Below, piece after piece: positions 1 through 5,602 of a stretch of DNA of 5,602 nucleotides. The notes beneath the pieces were generated by a model. The model was not told the origin of the DNA and made no database searches. It saw only the letters and a program-made list of their open reading frames with translations. Numbering within the stretch: position 1 is the first letter of the stretch; each line of letters opens with the position of its first letter. The position numbers and the translations under genes are program-made. This DNA comes from Pseudomonadota bacterium (GTDB lineage Bacteria; Myxococcota; Polyangia; GCA-2747355; JACKDQ01), in assembly GCA_030591195.1 (NCBI GenBank), contig JAUVBO010000257.1, positions 1 through 5,602 of the forward strand, read 5' to 3'.

Positions 1-402
1 AACGCGGCGGTCTTCATCACCGCTCGCGACTCGAAGCTGCTGACCCTGAGTCGGACGCGCCTCGATCGACGGCGTGGCCTGCGCCGGGCGGCGCGGATCC
101 TCCGCGGGCTCTCGCCGCTCGGCACCGTGGTGCGGACCAACATCGAGGGCTCGGGGGGTTCGATGTTCGCCTCCGAGAGCCTGCTCGGCGCGATCGACAT
201 CACCAGCGACAGCCAGCTGCTGCTGGTCGCTGGCGCCAAGGTCGAGGTCAAGCGCCGGCCGGCGCGGGTGACCCTGACCTACGGCATCAGCACCTGCCCG
301 GTCTTCGGCGAGGCGAAGCAGCGCTTCATCCCGCTGGCGACGGTGGACCCGGAGAACCTCGCCCGGCCGTTCCTGCTCGGCACGGTGCGCGTTCAGCCCT
401 GA
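1..402 (+). CDS. Unrecognised protein, C-terminal 133 residues (5' end outside window)
   Basis: The frame is open from base 1 to a TGA at 400-402, so the start lies left of the window. I do not recognise the family. The visible part has an arginine-rich stretch at about residues 18-37 of the fragment (it contains LDRRRGLRRAARILRGL), a Gly/Ser turn (EGSGGS), and then alternating hydrophobic and polar residues that look beta-rich, such as SQLLLVAGAKVEVKRR. There is one cysteine, in STCPVFGEAKQ. No transmembrane segment or catalytic motif is visible. Third positions are strongly G/C and the antisense frames look like shadows, which supports real coding. A GTG at 127 could be mistaken for its start, but the open frame continues well upstream in the same style. 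Its stop lies 10 bases from the stop of convergent glnS, with no hairpin or T-run between. Function is unknown. Confidence 0.7.
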   Translation, partial: NAAVFITARDSKLLTLSRTRLDRRRGLRRAARILRGLSPLGTVVRTNIEGSGGSMFASESLLGAIDITSDSQLLLVAGAKVEVKRRPARVTLTYGISTCPVFGEAKQRFIPLATVDPENLARPFLLGTVRVQP

Positions 403-412
403 GAGCCGAGGA

Positions 413-2137
<1,725 letters not shown>

Positions 2138-2202
2138 CGGGCTTCTCCTCTGAAGGATCCGTCTACAGCGAGTCTACGCCAGCTGAGACCGCTGGTGGTA
2201 TC

Positions 2203-2220
2203 GGGTCTGTCAACAGATCC
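2203..2220 (-). promoter_or_regulatory. Near-perfect dyad containing a TTGACA hexamer upstream of glnS
   Basis: On the minus strand GGATCTGT-TG-ACAGACCC forms a dyad with 7 of 8 pairs matching. It contains an exact TTGACA (-35 consensus) at 2213-2208. No good -10 sits 16-18 bases downstream: the 17-spaced hexamer is GGTCTC, and the nearest -10-like element, TAGACT at 2176-2171, is 31 bases away. This is therefore either a -35 with a diverged -10 or an operator upstream of a promoter near TAGACT. Which of these it is remains uncertain. Confidence 0.3.
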
Positions 2221-2223
2221 ACC

Positions 2224-2239
2224 CCAGCGTTGGATCACC
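2224..2239 (+). repeat. Imperfect direct repeat, copy 1
   Basis: CCAGCGTTGGATCACC matches copy 2 at 2381-2396 (CCGGCGTTGGATCGCC) at 14 of 16 positions, including an unbroken 10-base core GCGTTGGATC. The copies are 157 bases apart in the same orientation, both in the glnS-histone gap. They could be paired protein-binding sites or a small duplication relic. Confidence 0.45.
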
Positions 2240-2380
2240 GCGGGAGAGACGCGACGAGATCGGTGGAAGTCCCGGATATTCGGTCCAATAGCCCTCTTCC
2301 GGCCGATCTGCGAGATCTCGAGACCGGGCTCTGGTGGGCGGTCCGTCCTCGCAACGAAGGGAGGGAGTTTACCGGTCGCG

Positions 2381-2396
2381 CCGGCGTTGGATCGCC
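2381..2396 (+). repeat. Imperfect direct repeat, copy 2
   Basis: CCGGCGTTGGATCGCC is the second copy of the repeat at 2224-2239. It starts 108 bases upstream of the proposed -10 box centre region of the histone gene's promoter half of the gap. The two differences are A to G changes at symmetric places around the core. Confidence 0.45.
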
Positions 2397-2486
2397 ACCA
2401 GTGGACAGACCGCCGACGGTAGGATCTTTGCCTACAAGGGGCGTACAGGGCCGGGAAATGCGCTATAGCGGCAGCTAGGGCTATCC

Positions 2487-2498
2487 ACGATCGATCGT
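2487..2498. promoter_or_regulatory. Perfect 12-bp palindrome in the promoter spacer, candidate operator
   Basis: ACGATCGATCGT is its own reverse complement and lies between the -35 position and TATAAT of the histone gene. A repressor dimer bound there would block RNA polymerase, and an activator that remodels the spacer is also possible. It contains overlapping GATC and CGATCG sites. The regulator is unknown. Confidence 0.35.
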
Positions 2499-2499
2499 T

Positions 2500-2508
2500 T
2501 GTGTATAA
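2500..2508 (-). promoter_or_regulatory. Exact DnaA-box sequence overlapping the histone -10
   Basis: TGTGTATAA on the + strand is the complement of TTATACACA, an exact match to the DnaA-box consensus TTATNCACA. It shares five of its bases with the TATAAT hexamer. A weaker form (CTATCCACG, 7 of 9) lies on the + strand at 2481-2489. Binding is untested, and the match arises partly from the -10 itself. Confidence 0.3.
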
Positions 2509-2543
2509 TCGCCGTCACCCATTTCCACGCGAGGAGAGAAGCA

Positions 2544-2780
2544 ATGGCAAAGGCAAAGAAGAAGGCCGCGAAGAAGGTTGCGAAGAAGAAGGCCCCGAAG
2601 GAGATGCTGCTCGTCGGTTCCAAGGTCAAAGCTGTGATCAAGGAAGCCGGCTGCAACACCGGCGGCGACGCGCTTGAAGGCATCAACGGCTGGGTGTACT
2701 GGCTGGTTGACCAGGCGACCAAGCGGGCCGCGGCCAACGGTCGCAAGACGGTTCGCGCGCACGACTTCATCATCATGTAG
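2544..2780 (+). CDS. Small bacterial histone-fold protein with lysine-rich N-terminal tail
   Basis: A 78-residue, very basic protein (net charge about +12 counting K/R against D/E). Residues 2-19 are a tail with ten lysines, including three KKXA tetrapeptides at 6-17. Residues 21-78 read as a minimal histone fold. Alpha-1 is around SKVKAVIKEAG (26-36), and the long alpha-2 runs from about 41 to 65, ending in KRAAANG. The loop and short last helix are RKTVRAHDF (67-75), with R67, T69 and D74 placed like the archaeal histone signature RKTIKAEDI. The protein stops four residues after D74, so alpha-3 is only a stub, as in short bacterial histones such as Bdellovibrio Bd0055. W50 and W53 in alpha-2 are unusual. 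The ATG at 2544 follows GAGGAG (2531-2536) with 7-base spacing. A TTG further upstream (2499) would precede the promoter's own -10. A role in binding and compacting nucleoid DNA is inferred. The gene is monocistronic, with its own promoter and terminator. Confidence 0.82.
   Translation: MAKAKKKAAKKVAKKKAPKEMLLVGSKVKAVIKEAGCNTGGDALEGINGWVYWLVDQATKRAAANGRKTVRAHDFIIM
2559..2594 (+). repeat. Three tandem 12-bp units coding KKXA tetrapeptides
   Basis: Three in-frame units of the form AAGAAG-NNN-GCS encode KKAA, KKVA and KKKA in the histone tail (residues 6-17). GCGAAGAAG recurs exactly 12 bases apart (2568 and 2580). Such a repeat can gain or lose units by slippage without a frameshift, so tail length may vary between relatives. 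Confidence 0.7.
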
Positions 2781-2814
2781 CGTGCCGAAGGGTCTCGCGT
2801 TGGTGCGGGGCTAG

Positions 2815-2846
2815 GCTTCGGAGTGTCTCGAAAGACGCCGTAAAGC
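2815..2846 (+). other. Imperfect stem-loop upstream of the terminator
   Basis: The transcript can fold as GCTT-CGG-(AG)-TGTCT-CGAA-AGACG-CCG-(TA)-AAGC: twelve pairs, one of them G-T, with two small bulges and a CGAA loop. It sits in the histone 3' untranslated region, one base before the terminator stem, and could protect the transcript 3' end or form part of the leader of the next gene. Confidence 0.4.
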
Positions 2847-2847
2847 A

Positions 2848-2882
2848 GAAGCGACCGCCTCCGGGCGGTCGTTTCGTTTTTT
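2848..2882 (+). terminator. Intrinsic terminator after the histone gene
   Basis: CGACCGCC (2852-2859) and GGCGGTCG (2864-2871) form an eight-pair GC-rich stem around a four-base TCCG loop. A few more A-T/G-T/G-C pairs extend it down to 2848 and 2875, and TTTCGTTTTTT follows. This is a classic rho-independent terminator on the + strand. There is no T-run on the other side, so it is not bidirectional. It ends two bases before the Shine-Dalgarno of the next gene. Confidence 0.88.
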
Positions 2883-2883
2883 C

Positions 2884-2888
2884 GGAGG
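2884..2888 (+). promoter_or_regulatory. Ribosome binding site that fixes the GTG start of the DUF1707 gene
   Basis: GGAGG ends at 2888. An ATG begins at the very next base, which is too close to be used with it. The in-frame GTG at 2898 lies nine bases downstream, a good distance, and is the likely start. CGGAGG (2883-2888) is fully complementary to CCTCCG (2858-2863) inside the terminator hairpin. Confidence 0.7.
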
Positions 2889-2897
2889 ATGACGATC

Positions 2898-3605
2898 GTG
2901 CGACCCGCCGAGCTCGAGGCCCTGCGACAACAGCTCGTCGAGCGCCTGACCGAGGCCTACGCCAACGACGAGATCGAGCTCGAGGAGTTCGAGGTGCGCG
3001 TCGAGCGCGCCGAGGGGTCCGCTGATCAGGCGAGCCTCGAGGAGCAACTCGCTGACCTCGGTGGTGCCTCGGCTGCCAGCACCGCCCTGACGCCGGGGAC
3101 CAGCACCGCGCTGGTGTTGGTGGAGGAGGTGCCCGAGAAGCGCTCGCTGGTGACCGTCTTCGGCAGCGTCACCCGCAACAAGCGCTGGACCGTGCCGCGT
3201 CGCCTGCGGGTGGTCTCGATCTTCGGCGGGACAGACCTCGACTTTCGCGAAGCGCGGCTCGCTCCCGGAGTCACCGAGATCCACGTCGTCTCGGTGATGG
3301 CCGGCGTGCAGGTGCTGGTCCCGCCGGACCTGCCGGTGGAGGTCGACGGCACCGGTATCCTCGGCGCCTTCGAGGAGACCGGTGACGTCCTCGATGCAGG
3401 GGCGGCGTCGGCCTGTCGGCTGCGGATCACGGGCTTCGCCCTGCTCAGCGGCGTGGCGGTCGAGCAGCGGCTGCCGGGTGAGACCAGCAAGCAGGCGCGG
3501 AAGCGCCGCAAGCGCCAGAAGAGGGCGCTCAAGGCGGCGGCGGCCGACCGGCTGCTCGTCGAGCGTGCCAGCACCCCACCTCGAGACCATCGCGCCGAGG
3601 AGTAG
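2898..3605 (+). CDS. DUF1707 (SHOCT-like) N-terminus with LiaF-C-like domain
   Basis: 235 residues from the GTG start; an ATG at 2889 would add three, but it abuts the GGAGG. Residues 2-55 (RPAELEALRQQLVERLTEAY...IELEEFEVRVERA...LEEQLADL) match the DUF1707 pattern of a short helical module with a Y-A-(N/E)-D/G-x-(I/L)-x-L-x-E-F core. After an Ala/Thr linker, residues about 85-190 resemble the C-terminal domain of LiaF-type cell-wall-stress proteins: VFGSVTRNKRWTVP, then IFGGTDLDFREA, then VMAGVQVLVP, a repeating beta pattern. A strongly basic segment (KQARKRRKRQKRALK, about 198-212) and a short charged tail follow. No signal peptide or membrane helix is visible, so it is probably cytoplasmic or peripheral. 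In Gram-positives LiaF modulates LiaRS, but no LiaRS genes are nearby. The exact role is unknown. It converges on the next gene, with 7 bases between the stops. Confidence 0.85.
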   Translation: MRPAELEALRQQLVERLTEAYANDEIELEEFEVRVERAEGSADQASLEEQLADLGGASAASTALTPGTSTALVLVEEVPEKRSLVTVFGSVTRNKRWTVPRRLRVVSIFGGTDLDFREARLAPGVTEIHVVSVMAGVQVLVPPDLPVEVDGTGILGAFEETGDVLDAGAASACRLRITGFALLSGVAVEQRLPGETSKQARKRRKRQKRALKAAAADRLLVERASTPPRDHRAEE

Positions 3606-3612
3606 CGGGCGG

Positions 3613-4044
3613 TCAGTTCAAGGCGCCGTCGTCGACCGGTGGGGGGAGCTTGCCGCGCTTGCGGCGGCCGAAGACGCGACCCCAGTTGCGGCGATAGCTG
3701 GCGTTGGCCACCTGGGGCGGGCCATCGCCCTGACGGGAGCCCTCTCCGGACCGACCGTCGTACTGCACCTCGACGTCACAGACGAAGGGCATCTCCTTGC
3801 GCGGGTGCAGGCTGACCACCTCGGTGCCGACCAGTGGCTTGCCCTCGCGCATCGGTCGGATCTCGGCGACCTCGATCTTGTCCGATCCAGGGCGGGCGCG
3901 CAGTGCGCGGAGACCCTGGCCGTCCTGCGTGCGGCTGTGCAGCAACACCACATCCTCAGCCGCGGGCGGATCGCCGTCGGACTTGGTGCCGCGCGCCGCG
4001 GCCGCCGGCTGGTCGGTCTTTTCGGGCTTGTCTCGAGCGGTCAT
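3613..4044 (-). CDS. Unrecognised 143-residue soluble protein
   Basis: I cannot name the family. Residues 1-30 are a polar, probably disordered leader rich in K, D, P and A. Residues about 31-92 form a compact, likely beta-rich core (EDVVLLHSRTQDGQG, KIEVAEIRPMREGKPLVG, TEVVSLHPRKEMPFVCDVEV). A Gly/Ser/Arg linker follows. The C-terminus has a short aromatic and basic motif, SYRRNWGRVFGRRKRGK, and then a Pro/Asp tail. There is no signal peptide or membrane segment. The ATG at 4044-4042 is preceded by AGAGGG two bases away, which is tight. An in-frame GTG at 4149 would add 35 residues unlike the rest (MCIGTCQL...) and has no ribosome site, so I prefer the shorter form. Third-position G/C supports coding on this strand. 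It is divergent from the helicase gene and convergent with the DUF1707 gene. Confidence 0.72.
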   Translation of the reverse strand: MTARDKPEKTDQPAAAARGTKSDGDPPAAEDVVLLHSRTQDGQGLRALRARPGSDKIEVAEIRPMREGKPLVGTEVVSLHPRKEMPFVCDVEVQYDGRSGEGSRQGDGPPQVANASYRRNWGRVFGRRKRGKLPPPVDDGALN

Positions 4045-4058
4045 ATCCCTCTCGAGCG
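4031..4058 (-). repeat. 9-bp direct repeats flanking the start codon of the 143-residue gene
   Basis: TCTCGAGCG occurs at 4031-4039 and again at 4050-4058, same orientation, 19 bases apart. They lie on either side of the ATG (4044-4042), and the upstream copy overlaps the AGAGGG ribosome site. A translational or transcriptional operator is possible; chance is also possible, since CTCGAG-rich words are common here. Confidence 0.3.
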
Positions 4059-4117
4059 AATAGCAGCCCCCAAGAGGGAAGTCCACCCAGAGGGTGACGG
4101 ACGAACTTTGCTGGGCG

Positions 4118-4146
4118 ATTTCAGCTAGCTGGCAAGTGCCTATACA
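4118..4146 (+). promoter_or_regulatory. Weak candidate promoter of the helicase gene
   Basis: ATTTCA (4118-4123) and TATACA (4141-4146) are 17 bases apart, matching the -35 and -10 consensus at 3 and 4 of 6 positions. The predicted leader is about 26 bases. The -10 lies within CTATACACA (4140-4148), which matches the DnaA box TTATACACA at 8 of 9 positions. Confidence 0.35.
4122..4131. promoter_or_regulatory. Perfect 10-bp palindrome in the divergent promoter region
   Basis: CAGCTAGCTG is self-complementary and lies in the 134-base gap between the two divergent genes. It overlaps the proposed helicase -35 and spacer, so a bound dimer could affect that promoter. Confidence 0.3.
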
Positions 4147-4178
4147 CACGTCGCCTCTTCTGCCAGACTCCGCGCGCG

Positions 4179-5602
4179 ATGACGCGAAAATCTCGCTGGC
4201 TGAGAGACCTCAACGACGCTCAGCGCGTTGGGGTGGAGACCATCGAGGGACCGTTGCTGGTGCTCGCCGGCGCTGGTAGCGGCAAGACCCGCGTGGTGAC
4301 CCACCGCATCGCGCACATGATGGACTCGGGCATCGGCGCCTCGCAGATCCTCGGGCTGACCTTCACCAACAAGGCCGCCGAGGAGATGCGCGAGCGGCTG
4401 GTCAAGATGGTCGGCCAGGCCGCCACCGAGGTCACGCTGTCCACCTTCCACGCCCTCGGCCTCTCGATGCTCAAGGCCGAGGCCAGGCGGGGTCGGCGCG
4501 TGACGCGGTTCACGATCTTCGACACCGGCGACCAGCTGGCGTGCCTGCGCGACGCGACGAGGCGGCTGAAGCTCGACCGCTCCTTCGATCTCGGCTCGAT
4601 CCTCGACCGGATCAGCGGCTTCAAGAACGCCTTCCTCGACCCGGCTGAGGCGCGGCGCAAGCTCGCCTCCAGCGACGACGAGTACGACCAGGCGGCGCTC
4701 GAGCTCTACCCGCGCTACCTCGAGATGATGGAGGCCTACGCGGCGGTGGACTTCGATGACTTGGTCTGCCGGCCGACGTCGATGCTCGAGCGATCGGCCG
4801 CCTGCCGCGAGCGCTGGACGGGGCGCTACCGCTACCTGCTGGTCGACGAGTACCAGGACACCAACCCGGCCCAGCTGCGGCTGCTCGTCGCGCTCGCCGG
4901 CGAGCAACGAAACCTCTGCGCGGTGGGCGACGACGACCAGTCGATCTACGGCTGGCGCGGCGCCGAGCCCAAGAACATCCTGCGCTTCGAGAGGCACTTT
5001 CCCGGGGCGAAGGTGGTCAAGCTCGAGAACAACTACCGATCGGTGGGCCGGGTGCTCGAGCTGGCCAACGCGGTGATCAAGCAGAACCAGGACCGACGGC
5101 CGAAGAAGCTGCGAGCGACCCGCGAGGACGGGGAGCGGGTGCGGCTGGTGATCGCCCCCGAGGGCGATGCCGAGGCGAGCTGGGTCGCGCGCACGATCCG
5201 CCGGACGGTCGCCGAGGGGCGCTACCAGGCGGGGCAGATCGCCGTGCTCTACCGCTCCAACGTCCACGCCCGCGACCTCGAGCCCTGCCTGCGCGCCGAG
5301 GGCGTGCCCTACCGGCTGCTCGGTGGCCAGGCGATGTTCGACCGCAAGGAGGTCAAGGACGTCGCGGCCTACCTGCGGCTCTGCGTCCAGCCCCGTGACG
5401 AGATCAGCCTGCGCCGGGCGATCAACAGCCCGCCCCGGGGCATCGGCCCCCGCACCGTGGCCAAGCTCGCTCGCTGGGCCGACGAGCACGGCAAGGGGCT
5501 CTACGCGGCGATCGACCAGGCCGAGGCGGTGCTCCGTCCCTCGGACCGGGCTCTCAGGCCGCTCGTCGGCTTCCGCGCGCTGATCAAGCGCAACGGCGCC
5601 GA
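4179..5602 (+). CDS. Rep/UvrD/PcrA-family SF1A DNA helicase, N-terminal 474 residues
   Basis: ATP-driven 3'-5' DNA helicase. The frame is open to the right edge, leaving about 70% of a typical 670-residue protein. Visible motifs: Q-motif with Q15 in LNDAQ; Walker A GAGSGKT (31-37); motif Ia LTFTNKAAEEM (60-70); motif Ib STFHALGL (88-95); VDFDDL (190-195); motif II LLVDEYQDT with DEYQD at 223-227; motif III GDDDQSIYGWRG (250-261); motif IV around ENNYRS (R287); and domain 2A/2B sequence such as YRLLGGQAMFDRKEVKD. Motifs V and VI lie beyond the window. STFHALGL, DFDDL and YLLVDEYQDTN look more like Rep than UvrD, but Rep, PcrA and UvrD cannot be separated with confidence from this part. The ATG at 4179 has no Shine-Dalgarno; the frame stays open for a short way upstream without a better start. 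Likely roles are replication restart, removal of proteins from DNA, or repair. Confidence 0.96.
   Translation, partial: MTRKSRWLRDLNDAQRVGVETIEGPLLVLAGAGSGKTRVVTHRIAHMMDSGIGASQILGLTFTNKAAEEMRERLVKMVGQAATEVTLSTFHALGLSMLKAEARRGRRVTRFTIFDTGDQLACLRDATRRLKLDRSFDLGSILDRISGFKNAFLDPAEARRKLASSDDEYDQAALELYPRYLEMMEAYAAVDFDDLVCRPTSMLERSAACRERWTGRYRYLLVDEYQDTNPAQLRLLVALAGEQRNLCAVGDDDQSIYGWRGAEPKNILRFERHFPGAKVVKLENNYRSVGRVLELANAVIKQNQDRRPKKLRATREDGERVRLVIAPEGDAEASWVARTIRRTVAEGRYQAGQIAVLYRSNVHARDLEPCLRAEGVPYRLLGGQAMFDRKEVKDVAAYLRLCVQPRDEISLRRAINSPPRGIGPRTVAKLARWADEHGKGLYAAIDQAEAVLRPSDRALRPLVGFRALIKRNGA

Larger units (their letters stand above)
2481..2509 (+). promoter_or_regulatory. Promoter of the histone-fold gene
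   Basis: An exact TATAAT lies at 2504-2509, which is striking in such GC-rich DNA. The hexamer 17 bases upstream (CTATCC, 2481-2486) is a poor -35, so the promoter probably relies on the strong -10 or on an activator. The -10 is preceded by TGTG, one base out of register with a classic extended -10. The expected transcript start near 2516 gives a leader of about 28 bases with a good Shine-Dalgarno. The spacer holds the 12-bp palindrome at 2487-2498, and the -10 overlaps an exact DnaA-box sequence. Confidence 0.65.
2138..2543. other. Divergent intergenic region between glnS and the histone gene
   Basis: About 400 bases with no convincing gene. Reading frames crossing it on the + strand are antisense extensions of glnS shadows without a ribosome site. 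It holds perfect palindromes at 2311-2320 (CGAGATCTCG), 2461-2470 (CGCTATAGCG) and 2487-2498 (ACGATCGATCGT). It also holds a near-perfect dyad at 2203-2220, a small stem-loop at 2419-2435 (GTAGG/CCTAC), a 16-bp imperfect direct repeat, and the histone promoter and Shine-Dalgarno at its right end. The glnS promoter must also lie here. A small untranslated RNA cannot be excluded, but no terminator supports one. Confidence 0.6.

Noticed and set aside
2190..2213. TTGACA plus a 17-base spacer as a full sigma-70 promoter for glnS
   Set aside because: The hexamer at the -10 position is GGTCTC, with no match to TATAAT. Kept only as a candidate element.
2419..2435. GTAGG/CCTAC stem-loop as a terminator
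   Set aside because: Only five pairs with a seven-base loop and no T-run on either strand.
2499..2543. TTG start adding 15 residues to the histone
   Set aside because: It lies upstream of the TATAAT box, so it would not be on the transcript. The ATG at 2544 has a well-spaced GAGGAG.
2432..2776. - strand frame antisense to the histone with a Phe/Ala-rich stretch resembling a membrane helix
   Set aside because: The Phe-rich run is simply the complement of the AAG lysine codons.
4045..4149. GTG start at 4149 adding 35 residues to the 143-residue protein
   Set aside because: No ribosome site, the added composition is unlike the rest, and it would fill the divergent promoter region.
4140..5489. 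Long - strand open frame (449 codons) antisense to the helicase
   Set aside because: All helicase motifs are on the + strand. The antisense product is rich in A, R, G, V, L and H without a recognisable domain.

Overview
This is a GC-rich window (coding DNA dominated by G/C third positions) from a bacterial chromosome. It carries a glutaminyl-tRNA synthetase, a Rep-like SF1A helicase, a small basic histone-fold protein and a DUF1707/LiaF-like protein. There are no phage, transposon, plasmid or CRISPR signs. The combination of GlnRS, a bacterial histone and strong Shine-Dalgarno sites fits a GC-rich member of the former Deltaproteobacteria (Myxococcota, Bdellovibrionota or a related uncultured lineage). 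That placement is inference, since no rRNA gene is present.

Layout from left to right. 1-402 (+) is the 3' end of an unrecognised gene. It converges, with 10 bases between, on glnS at 413-2137 (-). From 2138 to about 2503 lies the longest gene-free stretch, a divergent regulatory region between glnS and the histone gene. It has several palindromes, a 16-bp imperfect direct repeat and a TATAAT box. 2544-2780 (+) encodes a 78-residue protein with a lysine-rich N-terminal tail followed by a minimal histone fold; this is the most notable item. An intrinsic terminator at 2848-2882 follows and abuts the Shine-Dalgarno of the next gene, 2898-3605 (+), a DUF1707 plus LiaF-C-like protein. That gene converges, with 7 bases between, on 3613-4044 (-), a small unrecognised protein. 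A short divergent promoter region (4045-4178) leads to 4179-5602 (+), a Rep/UvrD/PcrA-type helicase that runs off the right edge.

The genes do not form one operon. Strand changes make convergent pairs at 402/413 and 3605/3613 and divergent regions at 2138-2543 and 4045-4178. The only same-strand neighbours are the histone gene and the DUF1707 gene, and a terminator separates them. Two themes recur: DNA organisation or replication (histone, Rep-like helicase, DnaA-box-like sequences in both of their promoter regions) and an RNA leader upstream of the DUF1707 gene that could switch between a terminator and a form that hides the ribosome site.
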